NCBI GenBank assembly: GCA_022457155.1
Contig: JAJGOT010000473.1
Coordinates: 186,001-250,000, forward strand
Origin: Cladopsammia gracilis
Lineage: Eukaryota; Cnidaria; Anthozoa; Scleractinia; Dendrophylliidae
DNA length: 64,000 bases
Direction: 5' to 3'
The notes beneath the pieces are model-generated. The model was not told the origin of the DNA, made no database searches, and worked only from the letters and a program-made list of their open reading frames with translations. The first letter of the stretch is position 1. The number at the start of each line of letters is the position of its first letter. The position numbers were made by a program, and so were the translations under genes. This document shows, piece by piece, positions 50,301 through 52,859 of the stretch.

Positions 50301-51154
50301 TTTAAAAACCCCTTTGTGTGATAGTATTCTTTAATATCAAATAGATTTTAATACTATTTTCTTTTTATAGCTACTACTGTACTTTATTTCTGGCAAGAAT
50401 AGGAGCATCAGCTTTGGTTGATTTAGATCCTCATGAAGCGAAAAGCATCGATGACATCATTGCCTCTTTTCTAGCAAAGAACAAGCCGAGCGATGTTTCA
50501 AGGTGGGAAGAAAACCACAATTATGTGTGGGTAAGCATGACACCATTTGTTAGCCTGGCATTTTCAGGCAGAGAAATCCAAAAGAAAAACGAATCATTGT
50601 CACAAAGTGATAATAACAAACACGTGGAGCTCGAAAATTCTGATTTAAATAAATGTGCTGGTGCATCTGAGAACCATCAAGACCAAATGGATGGCCCAAA
50701 TTTGCTTCCTGCAAACCAGAGTGATGTCATGTTAAGGAATAACATGGAGGGCAGCCATGGATCCTCCAGAGATAATGCTGTTATCAAGGCAAAAATGGAA
50801 GGATCTGAAATTTCCAATCCAGATGATACATCTTGTGTTGATACATCTGGTGCTGAGTTATGCAGCATGGCAGAAGAACGACCAGAAACACTGCTTGGAT
50901 CAACACAAACTCAAAAGCTTGGTTTATTTACATTACAGCATATGCTGTACTCGAGTGGAAATCGACAGCTTGTTGAAGGAGAACGTTTGCTGCCGTATCT
51001 TGAATGTCTGTGTTGGCATGTTAGTCCAGAGGATGGTAGGCTGTTAAGAGCAGAGTTAAGAAAATACTGGTCTCCAAAACCAGCTGCTCTTGCAGTGATG
51101 TGCAAGTCCAGTTTAGCATTTGTCTATGGTTTTGAAGCTGCTCTAAAAATGTAA
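1778..51154 (+). CDS. Ubiquitin-like-domain protein, four coding exons, 43-kb third intron
   Basis: Coding exons are 1778-2331, 5007-5288, 7027-7299 and 50371-51154. All junctions are GT-AG and join in phase 2, giving 1893 nt (630 codons plus stop). Residues about 2-82 look like a beta-grasp ubiquitin-like domain, with DQNLFYQGRPLTDN at the place where ubiquitin has its QRLIFAGKQLEDG segment. The middle (exons 2-3) is rich in leucine helices and could be an ARM-like solenoid. Exon 4 has a polar, low-complexity centre and then a conserved-looking hydrophobic C-terminus ending in GFEAALKM. I do not recognise the family and assign no function. The first ATG in frame (MDLNVEF) is taken as the start; a 5' non-coding exon may lie upstream. 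An AATAAA lies at 51434-51439. Copies of a Kelch gene and many transposons are nested in intron 3. Confidence 0.85.
2420..2766. mobile_element. MITE with long terminal inverted repeats
   Basis: The ends CACAGGGTCCAGAGGAGCTC and their complement extend through about 120 bp of inverted repeat. TAATGT lies directly left, and TAATGT lies one base beyond the right end, a probable target duplication. The element sits in intron 1 of the Ubl gene. A 24-base C run follows at 2802-2825. Confidence 0.75.
3423..3676. repeat. Possible TIR element
   Basis: The ends CCACTAGCGACG and CATCACTAGTGG are loosely inverted. The interior is rich in repeats of the type gaagcggaatcgg with inverted partners such as ccgattcc. 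The boundaries are uncertain. Confidence 0.35.
3712..4015 (-). mobile_element. tRNA-derived SINE
   Basis: On the minus strand the head reads as a tRNA-like unit with an A box (TGGTCTAGTGGTTAGCG) and a B box (GGTTCGAGCCT) about 45 bases apart. A non-tRNA body follows, containing gatggactagcatcccatcc. The tRNA-like part is not a functional gene, because it has no acceptor-stem pairing and runs into the SINE body. Confidence 0.8.
4078..4261. mobile_element. Inverted Penelope-like terminal repeats with hammerhead-like motif
   Basis: Two 74-bp arms are inverted around an AT-rich spacer. Each arm holds the box CTGATGAAG, a stem, then GAAATATC (AAAATATC in the left arm). The same layout with a different stem sequence occurs at the ends of the Penelope-like elements near 14.4 and 15.6 kb. 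This is probably a deletion remnant containing only the termini. Confidence 0.6.
4432..4590. repeat. Hairpin MITE
   Basis: GTTGTAGTTTAAAATGA at the left end is inverted at the right, with AGTAT outside both ends. The interior, with aaactagttt inverted, resembles a diverged copy at about 63475-63585. Confidence 0.5.
5007..5288 (+). CDS. Ubl gene, coding exon 2
   Basis: The acceptor is tttttccag|GAAATTATTTGG and the donor is CTTGTTCA|gtaaga. It encodes a helical leucine-rich segment (EALADLLKELNNEQMMLQMH) that suits a solenoid protein. Confidence 0.87.
5424..5490 (-). mobile_element. Truncated SINE copy
   Basis: This fragment matches the body of the 3712-4015 SINE (gtagcatgaagtaaccagga, actcccccgggat) and lacks the tRNA-like head. 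Confidence 0.55.
5865..5974. mobile_element. 110-bp palindromic MITE with 9-bp target duplication
   Basis: The ends CAACCTCGTTCCCAGGGTCT and CCCTGGGAACGAAGTTG are inverted. TACGCGACG lies directly on both sides (5856-5864 and 5975-5983). The element lies in intron 2 of the Ubl gene. Confidence 0.8.
6399..6970 (-). repeat. Dispersed repeat carrying a gene fragment, copy 1
   Basis: This block is similar to 53190-54170 over most of its length. Both copies begin with gtcgaact..ttttt..agtccactagc and contain an exon-like segment. The copies differ by a MITE replacement at 53441-53862. Confidence 0.65.
6560..6699 (-). pseudogene. Exon-like fragment with a KITAFFKR-type N-terminus
   Basis: The minus strand opens with ATG, M-S-K-I-T-A-F-F-K-R, continues through a lysine- and proline-rich tract (NPEPPKKQQ) and reaches a possible donor AAAA|gtaacg. 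Such starts are common in transposase-derived nuclear proteins and resemble PCNA-interaction motifs; this comparison is from memory. No downstream exon was found, so I treat it as a fragment inside a dispersed repeat. Confidence 0.4.
7027..7299 (+). CDS. Ubl gene, coding exon 3
   Basis: The acceptor is aatcctacag|ATACGC and the donor is GCTTTCAG|gtagta. It begins Y-A-E-F-P-D-C-Q-E-V and ends H-D-E-L-A-F, with the final arginine codon completed by exon 4. Confidence 0.87.
7497..7562 (+). repeat. Left member of an inverted repeat pair bracketing the accessory block
   Basis: The segment contains CAGTATTCAAT twice and ends CCCAGTATTCAATCTAGGTA. The reverse complement of 49840-49918 aligns along the whole segment, including the flanking TCTCAG. 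The pair spans 42.4 kb inside intron 3 of the Ubl gene. Confidence 0.6.
7556..7735 (+). repeat. Dispersed repeat E, copy 1
   Basis: This stretch is similar to 58571-58752: both share gttcgaagaacgcaatccta, gccgcccctattg and ctgtgattactgctag. Short inverted ends (cgttcgaagaacg and ttcgaacgcg) suggest a small non-autonomous element. Confidence 0.55.
7726..7837. repeat. Hairpin MITE
   Basis: AACTATTATAGCTCGAAAGC is inverted at the right end, with gcgtgatatcgc inverted inside. No clear target duplication is seen. Confidence 0.55.
8031..8258 (+). repeat. Dispersed repeat family D, copy 2
   Basis: This copy runs in the same direction as 48258-48490 and shares gacagaaaccgataaagcag and acacaatgacccgttcacca. 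It ends abruptly at the start of the Kelch-upstream block. Confidence 0.6.
8262..8665 (+). repeat. Kelch-upstream block, rearranged copy
   Basis: It matches 40612-41040 and 47050-47480, the sequence that lies upstream of Kelch copies B and C. Here it is separated from a Kelch promoter: the neighbouring Kelch copy A points the other way and lacks its 5' half. This marks a breakpoint of the inverted duplication. Confidence 0.65.
8650..8800 (+). pseudogene. RecQ-like helicase fragment, Walker A region
   Basis: The frame reads QHEQEEAVSRLLEGKDVLAV followed by LPTGFGKKLIYQ, a typical RecQ/SF2 motif I. Nothing further of a helicase follows. A second, different fragment with LPTGFGKSLIF lies at 13100-13260. 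It is probably a duplicated exon of a host or transposon helicase gene. Confidence 0.6.
8801..9052. other. Junction sequence left of the inverted arm
   Basis: This stretch holds a small palindromic remnant (acccggtaattaccgggcc, near 8903) and no gene. Homology to the Kelch gene begins sharply at about 9053. Confidence 0.5.
9053..10230 (+). pseudogene. BTB-Kelch gene copy A, 5'-truncated
   Basis: The frame is open to a TAG at 10228-10230 and encodes the last part of the BACK domain and all the Kelch repeats. By eye its protein matches copy B from FHHVRLSTISQHYLYTKLMN to the C-terminus NKVAIT. The BTB domain, the start codon and the promoter are missing because the duplication breakpoint falls inside the coding sequence. 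The first in-frame ATG (MNHELVQKN) is not a normal start. It is probably inactive, but it could produce antisense or hairpin RNA against copy B. Confidence 0.85.
10231..12164. other. Kelch 3' flank, left arm
   Basis: This is the mirror of 36640-38573 and resembles 42060-45011 more loosely. I see no gene. Several short frames exist on both strands and occur in both arms, but none has a recognisable domain. Confidence 0.6.
11759..11782 (-). repeat. Interstitial telomere-type repeat, (CCCTAA)4
   Basis: Four perfect CCCTAA units. The right arm has three TTAGGG units at the mirrored place, and Kelch copy C has none there. Confidence 0.85.
12165..12521 (-). CDS. Hypothetical small membrane protein (weak)
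   Basis: A 118-residue frame has two hydrophobic segments, VSWFFVLAVFG and SLSFLLIGVIIVLLSLKLLE, and a basic tail RREKRRRPRPQEHDERSG-like in composition. The same C-terminal part is open in the other two copies of this block (36280-36637 and 41700-42056). The frame before it differs because a homopolymer run is 10, 12 or 9 bases long. I recognise no family. It may be a chance frame kept by recent duplication. Confidence 0.25.
   Translation of the reverse strand: MYQKIREGLFTIGLRRVLARVSWFFVLAVFGRDFAKSLEKKNRRRLKKYFQGCTVCFVYLGVFMLSQMFPSCSDEFWRSLSFLLIGVIIVLLSLKLLEVEPREKRRRPRPQEHDERSG
12567..12600. repeat. 15-bp stem hairpin
   Basis: TGCACAATGATTGAC, a 4-base loop, then GTCAATCATTGTGCA. It recurs near 36205-36235 and 41625-41655 in the other copies of the block. 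Confidence 0.7.
13100..13298 (+). pseudogene. RecQ-like helicase fragment inside the Mutator-like element
   Basis: An ATG-led frame (MVDEALLKALASLNIRREKE) changes frame in an A7 run and continues GRDVMAILPTGFGKSLIF, a motif I of the RecQ type. It ends where the fold-back element begins at 13278. The mirrored copy lies at about 35502-35700. Confidence 0.65.
13278..13911. mobile_element. Fold-back element with CGCTGTGGC ends
   Basis: The ends ACGCTGTGGCG and AGCCACAGCGT are inverted. The interior is built of repeated and inverted units (cgcttgacatttctaaacga, cttttgagagtattcgatgt). It is related to 30066-30942 and to a fragment at 24600-24715. I find no clear target duplication for this copy. 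Confidence 0.6.
14504..15431 (+). pseudogene. GIY-YIG endonuclease C-terminus of a Penelope-like element, split by a LINE
   Basis: The first part (to 14708) reads RFGEHRRAVEKAL, then AVSDHFALTGHSITDLQIIPLE and RKARESYLI. The second part (15387-15431) reads NTLELGGMNRRDEI and ends in a stop. If the LINE and one copy of the ATAGCCA duplication are ignored, the two parts lie in one frame, and the RESYLI..TL..GGMNRRDE ending is that expected of the family. The N-terminal GIY-YIG residues are absent. Confidence 0.75.
14709..15379 (+). mobile_element. 5'-truncated LINE (L2/CR1-like), left arm
   Basis: ATAGCCA flanks the insert on both sides (14702-14708 and 15380-15386). A degraded frame reads LYYTLVYPYLHYGNIIWG, the segment just after the RT palm in many non-LTR elements. 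The 3' tail is an (ATTG)n microsatellite, in line with the L2/CR1 group. Confidence 0.8.
15749..15825. repeat. Palindromic MITE fragment
   Basis: cgggactttcgagaaacggg is followed at once by its complement, then aaaacttttcgggcccgaag. The same phrase occurs near the left end of the MITE at 61641-61887, so the two are relatives. Confidence 0.6.
16049..16759. mobile_element. piggyBac-like MITE with TTAA duplication
   Basis: The ends GGTTACAGTGTAC and GTACACTGTAACC are inverted and TTAA lies on both sides (16045-16048 and 16760-16763). The other half of the host inverted repeat (about 18120-18135) has the uninterrupted sequence with a single TTAA, which proves the insertion. No transposase frame is present. 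Confidence 0.88.
17066..17825. other. Unique centre of the TIR element
   Basis: The left two thirds show nothing recognisable. The right third, on the minus strand, has a coding-like fragment described separately. Confidence 0.5.
17575..17815 (-). pseudogene. Zinc-binding-like gene fragment inside the TIR element
   Basis: The minus strand reads LGHEAEAHYHSLDCVDMPSS, then VVEYLKKKYGERS, and after one frame change VTEEICPKCCKKFQCLSAGV. The CPKCCKKFQC run suggests a small zinc-binding motif. The family is not identified. It could be a captured host exon or the relic of a transposon protein. Confidence 0.35.
18328..18985. other. AT-rich spacer sequence
   Basis: Short repeats of ttattcatta occur at 18340-18415. 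No gene or clear element is seen. Confidence 0.5.
18986..19045. mobile_element. Tc1/mariner-like mini-MITE
   Basis: CAGTCAACT..CGACCAC is inverted as GTGGTCGCTT..AGTTGACTG, with TA on both sides. Related short elements lie at 54364-54471 and 55263-55341. Confidence 0.7.
19051..19190. mobile_element. Short Mutator-like MITE with 9-bp duplication
   Basis: The ends TAGCCTGCATAACAGGC and GCCTGTTATGCAGGCTA are inverted, with ACTGTATAT on both sides. It sits in the edge of the mariner-like MITE, so it is the younger of the two. Confidence 0.82.
19281..19689. mobile_element. PIF/Harbinger-type MITE
   Basis: The ends GGCCCGGTTCAGACGCCGAA and their complement are flanked by TAA on both sides. The body repeats ttcatgagccgaacttaatt in both directions. 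The 3-bp TAA duplication points to PIF/Harbinger. Confidence 0.82.
19693..20427. other. Spacer without recognised features
   Basis: Short frames only. No domain or repeat was recognised. Confidence 0.5.
20428..21389 (-). mobile_element. Penelope-like reverse transcriptase relic within GCGAGCCAGCGAGTCA repeats
   Basis: The minus strand carries two frames (21369-21139 and 21072-20722) that together read as the distal RT region. The signs are KTNFLDTTIFKGERFY, then HAPGVKKGFIKGD, and finally PLISYRRGKSLKDILVRAKL. A frameshift separates them. The outer 22 bp (CAATATGCGAGCCAGCGAGT and complement) are inverted, and the left end holds several tandem gcgagccatgg-type units. Confidence 0.65.
21390..21642. 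other. Spacer flank next to the right arm
   Basis: No gene or repeat is recognised. Homology to the left arm starts at about 21643. Confidence 0.5.
21681..22984 (-). mobile_element. Penelope-like remnant, right arm
   Basis: Mirror of 14383-15686, with the same inverted termini, GIY-YIG fragment (22863 to 22659, then 21980 to 21936) and LINE. Confidence 0.75.
21988..22658 (-). mobile_element. 5'-truncated LINE, right arm
   Basis: Mirror of 14709-15379, with the tail (CAAT)n on this strand at about 21988-22006. Confidence 0.8.
23270..23430. promoter_or_regulatory. Left subterminal array of GTGATCAC palindromes (8 copies)
   Basis: Eight exact GTGATCAC sites occur in 161 bp, several extended to CGTGATCACG, plus half sites such as gcgtgatga. 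They begin 18 bp inside the terminus. Subterminal arrays of a short motif are the transposase-accessory binding sites in plant En/Spm. The same role here is inference. Confidence 0.8.
23431..24798. other. CACTA element, region downstream of the transposase
   Basis: No second gene is seen. The segment 24600-24715 is a fragment of the CGCTGTGGC fold-back family (cttaagaggtttgaatgaaac, cgcacagcg). The remainder is AT-rich. Confidence 0.5.
24799..27612 (-). CDS. tnp2-type transposase of the CACTA element
   Basis: An uninterrupted 937-residue frame. The first true ATG gives M-D-D-F-C-D-S. Residues 1-170 are basic and then very acidic and serine-rich. A zinc-ribbon-like YCANCLQQVADRCPNASCDG follows at about 250-270. 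The tnp2 core has NTDGVNKYSSSS near residue 338, a second motif ATADLPARADLMNMKRFNG near 425-443 and a zinc knuckle CACHLCKAEG. The C-terminal part has PTKCTMNIHMLQHLAYYVS and FESMNAFIKPLVHG near 645-700, like the DUF4218 region of tnp2 proteins. Aspartates in the first two motifs are candidates for the DDE site; I did not place the glutamate. The frame is free of stops and frameshifts, so the element could be active or recent. It cuts and joins its own element ends, by family inference. Confidence 0.88.
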   Translation of the reverse strand: MDDFCDSSSNENTSLSSDSEDEHQLLSMQSKVRVTKKKSKQLQYYHRKTKGRPKRKYTPFTEQENPSRQLKRYHATMEGSSEVSKDPAGSETASENDDHLEMDMNADNESSFDDIEDDDPTLDTTSSTDQSNESSSFSEDGTSQSESEDYKEPEEMDPHQENETTQSDEEEPLYQGSKISKILSFVLIVSFVLKHNLSKAAWADLLRLLTALLGEPCKKTFQSVYRMKLFMKEYFGSKEPAKINYCANCLQQVADRCPNASCDGAALSSFLDLHFEEKIKDLFRDSEFLNLLKKGKEQIKCAVSSLEIRDIFHGLDYKNFLHPGGFLSQTFNISFTVNTDGVNKYSSSSAGHLWPVYIMINELPKEHRFKKKFIIPAYIYCDKQDPNMLTFLNPLVEKLNALNATGIHVPNSADGNINVRCMLFVATADLPARADLMNMKRFNGKCACHLCKAEGKGYGPNNIHRYWPYEQNIEKRTHEDQVKYASKATQKQAVMGVKGHSIFAKLLFPFDLIRSFAIDWMHCVCLGVVKYIMHLQMSDGNKDKVFYIGAKKASMSHKLLSIKPPDIVGRLPRSLEDLKHWKATELKNWLLHYSVAVLHKILNPLYIFHWSLLVGAIGILCSDSISNEDLRQADRMLQDFVLLMGILYGPTKCTMNIHMLQHLAYYVSRRGPLWAYSCFAFESMNAFIKPLVHGTHHAMEQIGCAIGLCFGLSNFTKLILQKSDIPQGSKRLLRSLTGYSRSSNKTFVRVNGGYLCGKDTRKPIDNNIRTLVRLYVMTKKLPADYEIEPYRRFESDDGQKFYSLSTKTRKTDSTVVEYTCNNTVCYGRVKVFLKLHEGGICICNALEESSEQFPFNARNCDESLQSLTVNEQDKKSVCDVLEKYHNKHLVKHHVNVKPRIGRTLVISVEQIRRKCVFIDILRNVWMISRFPNVIEHN
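27613..28419. promoter_or_regulatory. Divergent intergenic region between transposase and BEN gene
   Basis: About 0.8 kb separates the two outward-facing starts. Two related blocks of about 90 bp (27668-27770 and 27973-28060) share tgtaatgataata, cagtcacgga and aaggaatgttttt. They may be duplicated control sequences. No GTGATCAC site lies here. Confidence 0.5.
28420..33728 (+). CDS. BEN-domain protein encoded by the CACTA element, three exons
   Basis: Exons are 28420-29371, 29538-29663 and 33040-33728 (588 codons). The joins keep phase: AGCG|gtgagt to ttcag|AGTTC, then GCAAG|gtgagt to cttag|CGACAA. The N-terminus starts MAVFYAVEFPLEDARGPYIV. A basic linker follows, then a possible ubiquitin-like fold at residues 233-313 (LTISVAPETTFEGLKNKIAQ). 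Residues 366-395 look like a coiled coil (LQSKVDKLIQQ), followed by CKVCIKKHY and a proline-alanine stretch. The C-terminus (about 502-573) is a BEN domain, with LFELVFNREEAKRG, the segment LDPNRIAALREQTERRFPG and WVEIKKGIDEKCRMVR. BEN domains bind DNA, often at palindromes. Its place beside the transposase suggests a TnpA-like accessory role, which is inference. Confidence 0.82.
29664..33039 (+). other. Second intron of the BEN gene
   Basis: The intron is 3.4 kb with a fold-back element at 30066-30942. The remainder is AT-rich, including a short (AT)n run near 32530. No exon with a domain was recognised. Confidence 0.6.
30066..30942. mobile_element. Fold-back element nested in the CACTA element
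   Basis: The ends ACACTGTGGCTATATGGCCG and CGGCCACATAGCCACAGCGT are inverted, with TAAATTT on both sides (30059-30065 and 30943-30949). Inside are about two and a half tandem units of roughly 237 bp, then an inverted unit. It is related to 13278-13911. Confidence 0.78.
33729..34410. other. CACTA element, 3' flank of the BEN gene
   Basis: AT-rich with no gene. It runs into the right subterminal array. Confidence 0.5.
34411..34663. promoter_or_regulatory. Right subterminal array of GTGATCAC palindromes (14 copies)
   Basis: Fourteen exact GTGATCAC sites occur in 253 bp. The densest run (five sites in about 60 bp) lies next to the terminus. Spacing is irregular, so this is not a simple tandem repeat. 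Confidence 0.82.
34889..35522. mobile_element. Fold-back element, right-arm copy
   Basis: Mirror of 13278-13911. Confidence 0.6.
35502..35700 (-). pseudogene. RecQ-like helicase fragment, right-arm copy
   Basis: Mirror of 13100-13298, with the same frame change in the A7 run. Confidence 0.65.
36206..36637 (+). CDS. Hypothetical frame, right-arm copy (weak)
   Basis: A 143-residue frame shares its C-terminal 90 residues, with the segment SLSFLLIGVIIVLLSLKLLE, with the frame at 12521-12165. The N-terminal part is in another frame because the A run near 36394 has 12 bases where the left arm has 10. Coding status is doubtful. Confidence 0.22.
   Translation: MIDTSQSLCTTKVLGSVILRGRRLCVPENQRRSFYDRVEKGASARKLVFRLGSLRSRFRKIIGKKKNRRRLKKYFQGCTVCFVYLGVFMLSQMFPSCSDEFWRSLSFLLIGVIIVLLSLKLLEVEPREKRRRPRPQEHDERSG
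36638..38573. other. Kelch copy B 3' flank
   Basis: Mirror of 10231-12164. No gene is recognised. Confidence 0.55.
37020..37037 (+). repeat. Interstitial telomere-type repeat, (TTAGGG)3
   Basis: Three perfect units at the mirror position of the four units at 11759-11782. Confidence 0.85.
38574..40343 (-). CDS. BTB-BACK-Kelch (KLHL-type) protein, copy B, intact and intronless
   Basis: 589 residues in a single exon, the usual length for KLHL proteins. The start ATGGCGGAAAG has a good context. The BTB domain is at about 20-130 (DVTLDVEGQTFAAHRCILAA), BACK at about 135-240, and about six Kelch repeats at 280-575, with recurring GG followed by W and Y residues (IGGLGDDDFLSCLERYDPKL). KLHL proteins are substrate adaptors for Cullin-3 ubiquitin ligases: BTB and BACK contact the cullin and the Kelch propeller binds substrate. 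The substrate is unknown here. The gene lies antisense inside intron 3 of the Ubl gene. Absence of introns could mean retroposition, but intronless KLHL genes are also common. Confidence 0.93.
   Translation of the reverse strand: MAESYPCYPSKSPYCWEMMQKLEKSRRENLLSDVTLDVEGQTFAAHRCILAASSEFFNGLFTNDMREKSTPVVKLEGIPASVMDLLLSYLYTGEIQVSEANAEDLIASADYLLLPRLKTIACKVIEHHMTPSNCIFDYLFAEKYECKDLQSYARELIKQNFGTVGRSKEFLMLGVDHVKDLISRDDIVITAEEEIVEVILEWIGENQHGRERYFTELFHHVRLSTISQHYLYTKLMNHELVQKNAECRQILMDELQWRALFSGQEVQLQRPRTCLQTHEDAIITCGGLSPDGLVRNMTLCYVPTDKTWYQLAPMLSRRCRHGFTACQGFFYAIGGKGEDSFHCSVERYDPRTNTWGYVASLAKKVKLLGAATLQGVLYIAGGIEFTAEQGRRRCDTVQKYDPATNSWTLVAPLSSRRSSVCLLSDAHYLYSIGGLGDDDFLSCLERYDPKLNAWTKLASMSEKRGCACGVTLRKKIYVFGGTVDAFSRHASIRCEVYDITFNEWHSIASMHVPRFHASAVLLRDHIFVFGGTGSESVDQHKSQMVECYDVETNQWIAAHFMPYEETYFRGCSISMFKGLIHSMNKVAIT
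40344..40611 (-). promoter_or_regulatory. Upstream region of Kelch copy B
   Basis: Well conserved with 46781-47049 upstream of copy C, which fits a shared promoter. The motif tatataaacatag occurs on the + strand near 40441. No experimentally defined site can be inferred. Confidence 0.4.
40612..41218 (+). repeat. Kelch-upstream block of copy B, truncated by a duplication junction
   Basis: It matches 47050-47660 and ends at atacgaCA, where the sequence joins the interior of the Mutator-like element (CAGGCGGTTTCTCACGGC). About two bases of microhomology lie at the junction, near 41217. This is the tandem-duplication breakpoint. Confidence 0.75.
41219..41310. mobile_element. Mutator-like element terminus in the copy C unit
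   Basis: Only the terminal part, ending CGCAGGCTA and followed by AGTTCTCGT, is present. It shows that the element was already beside the Kelch gene before the tandem duplication. Confidence 0.72.
41628..42056 (+). CDS. Hypothetical frame, copy C unit (weak)
   Basis: 142 residues, nearly identical to the frame at 36206-36637. The A run here is 9 bases, the same frame as 12. Coding status is doubtful. Confidence 0.22.
   Translation: MIDTSQSLCTTKVLGSVILRGRRLCVPENKRRSFYDRVEKGASARKLVFRLGSLRSRFRKIIGKKNRRRLKKYFQGCTVCFVYLGVFMLSQMFPSCSDEFWRSLSFLLIGVIIVLLSLKLLEVEPREKRRRPRPQEHDERSG
42372..43405. mobile_element. 1.03-kb insertion flanked by a 25-bp direct repeat
   Basis: The 25-bp phrase beginning aggcgaatctttgtttttaa occurs at 42347-42371 and 43406-43430, and once in the other two copies of the unit. 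The insert holds a G-rich run near 42448-42480, a poly-pyrimidine tract and a mariner-like hairpin near 43025-43090. It carries no coding domain. Confidence 0.6.
43431..45011. other. Kelch copy C 3' flank
   Basis: Homologous to 36980-38573 but visibly more diverged, with many small indels. It lacks the telomere-type repeat. No gene is seen. Confidence 0.55.
45012..46780 (-). pseudogene. BTB-BACK-Kelch copy C, single-base frameshift
   Basis: The first frame (46780-45902) holds BTB, BACK and the start of the linker and then goes out of frame. The second (46019-45012) holds all Kelch repeats. Copy B has gcaattcatccat where copy C has gcaattatccat, so one base is missing at about 46021. Apart from this the proteins differ at only a few residues (for example T to I in DVTLDV). 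A truncated BTB-BACK protein could still be made. A sequencing error is also possible. Confidence 0.85.
47050..47660 (+). repeat. Kelch-upstream block of copy C, full copy
   Basis: The most complete of three copies. It contains the 5' part of the helicase-like segment (ggattagttttaaaacacga) without motif I, and overlaps the exon-like frame on the minus strand. Confidence 0.7.
47439..47780 (-). CDS. Exon-like fragment of an unrecognised cysteine-containing protein
   Basis: An ATG-led minus-strand frame of 113 residues reads MKRERYICKADAEHK, then ISDTCRICNINFKISVGDFG and ILFKIPQSAGVASIPFADLL. The CRICNINF start followed by a hydrophobic pattern suggests a zinc-binding N-terminal domain. A possible donor (TGTTC|gtgttt) occurs near its end. 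Copy B keeps only the part before the junction. It may be the first exon of a gene whose remainder is not here. Confidence 0.4.
   Translation of the reverse strand: MKRERYICKADAEHKNAAFLTPKKVEKLPVKPDISDTCRICNINFKISVGDFGRKNKYAYTEILFKIPQSAGVASIPFADLLKVHLDIEVNPQNGKSSSCSCFKTNPPRRRSL
47990..49070. repeat. Cluster of dispersed repeat family D copies
   Basis: At least three copies occur: 48090-48540 (+), 48620-48860 (+, with deletions) and 48900-49068 (-). Shared phrases include gcatatcggatctgtaaaga, gacagaaaccgataaagcag and tacgtaggatctgcgagaga. One copy keeps an open frame (48245-48541) with RGQLFRCYCNSSARYSELNN. The product is not recognised. Confidence 0.6.
49135..49825. mobile_element. TIR element built of ATCGAAC repeats
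   Basis: The ends CCGGCGTATCACATCGAACG and its complement are inverted. Runs of the type atcgaactcaatcgaac occur near both ends in opposite orientation. The centre has no gene. Target duplication is unclear, although ctacatg occurs near both flanks. Confidence 0.7.
49840..49918 (-). repeat. Right member of the bracketing inverted repeat pair
   Basis: It starts with 2.7 TTAGGG units and then cctagattgaatactggg and a second cctagattgaatactg. Its complement aligns with 7497-7562. Confidence 0.6.
49919..50370 (+). other. End of intron 3 of the Ubl gene
   Basis: AT-rich with a pyrimidine tract (ttttctttttatag) before exon 4. A weak mariner-like MITE remnant lies near 50115-50160. Confidence 0.55.
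50371..51154 (+). CDS. Ubl gene, terminal coding exon 4
   Basis: The acceptor is ctttttatag|CTACTACTG. The phase is right for exon 3 although the two exons lie 43 kb apart. The exon begins Y-Y-C-T-L-F-L-A-R-I-G and runs to a TAA. No other exon completes exon 3, which supports the long-intron model. Confidence 0.85.
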
Positions 51155-52030
51155 TCACTTTATTGAGTAGGACATTAATTTGACAATAATTATTAACTGA
51201 AGGGGTTTTAACTGGCTAATCCAGGGCTATTCAACACTTGTGAACATTTCAGACTTCAGTCTGTAACTCTTGAAGAGTGTGTGTGTCAAAAATGGGTACT
51301 CAGTTTAAGGTTGGTATCATGGTATGACAAGACGGGAATTACATTATGATCTCTGAACAGGCGCAGTTTTGCACCTGATTTCCAAGTCGTCAGAGAAGCG
51401 GCAAAATATAATATTTAAAAGTAATCAAAATCAAATAAAAGATAGATAAATTTCAGAAATATTCACCAAGTTTTATGGTTATTAGTTAGTTAATGCTTTG
51501 AAAGTTAAAAGGCATAGGCACTCCTCCCCCTAAACAAGGTTAACCCATTGACGCTTAGAAATTTCGAAGAAAACGGCAATTTGAAGTCACTAATGCCGTT
51601 TTCTGACTGCTGTGGAGGCAAATTGCAAGCAAACTGTCCAAAAAGGTGTTTTCAACATGAAAACTGCTTCCTTTCCTTTCTGGTTCAAATAAATCGACTT
51701 TTGGTTTTGGGCATGCGCACAAAGCAAAATTTTGAGAAAAAGCATAAGCTTGACTTTTCTTTTTCTTTGTTTTACTCCCCGTTCTTTTTCCATTTTTTGT
51801 TTTCACCCTGTCATTGGCTTTTCACTAGACTATATATGTGGAAAAGTTTCCCAGAAAACGCTGAAGAAGGTGAAATTTTTTAACAAGAAGTGGCAAACGG
51901 CAGGAAGACCAGATTTTCCTTCGATTTTGCCAGTCAAATCTGACAGGTTTTTCGCGCGTTACTCTGGCTCAATTCATGAGATCTCTCTCTTTCGGGCACT
52001 TTTTGAAAGATTTCTTCCTTCGACATGAGT

Positions 52031-52421
52031 GGCCCGATTATATGAGCCGAACGGTTTTGGTTGAAAGTTGTGTTTTGAAAATGGCGCAAAGCGTAGAATG
52101 TTTCAATTAAGGATTTTTTCTGCATTTTAGCTCATTTACTCCGTGCTTACGCACTCTTGTGTACCTCTTTATCATTTAAAGAGAAAAAGGGCCGTTTACA
52201 GGCGAGCAGGTTTGCTCAGAGGCAATTTTTTTTGCTGTCCCGGTCAGCCGGGCTGGCCCGGTAAACGCGATTACATGGCAAATTTTCAGCCCGGTTAGCC
52301 GGGATCCCGGCTAACCGGGCTGGCCCGGTTGTCATATAATCGCAAGGTTGATTCTTGTTGCATTTAACAGGCGTGCCGAGATCTCGGCAAACCGGGCCAG
52401 CCCGGATCATATAATCGGGCC
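52031..52421. repeat. Nested TIR repeat rich in CCCGGCTAACCGGGC
   Basis: The ends GGCCCGATTATATGA and TCATATAATCGGGCC are inverted. The middle has palindromic gccgggatcccggctaaccggg units. Confidence 0.55.
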
Positions 52422-52859
52422 CTAAGTTTCGAAAGAGATCTTTTGTCATAAAAAACGGTGACGTCACAAATGGTAGAAGGACCGTGGGTCCGTCACGGGC
52501 GGTTTTGGCCGTCTAAACGAATGAATGCTTTTCTGTCAAATTCTCTAGAACTGAAAAAACCTTTCGCTTGAACCGGTGTATCTATTTGGAACTCTATTCC
52601 ACTCTCTGTTAAAACTCTCAATAAATCTAAATTTCGAAAAAAAACTGAATGAAATCGATCCTCCTTGATGCTTTATATCATGAAGATAGTTGTATGGATG
52701 TTACTGATTTAATAAGATATTTTATGAAGTTAACTCAATAATTTGTTGTAAATACCTCAGGTAGTAATATAGTTTAGTGTAATAAATGATCGTACTTAAA
52801 ATTTGTGTGTAACTATAACGAAATGTATTAGTCAGTGTTGTTCTTTCTGCTTTTCTCTG

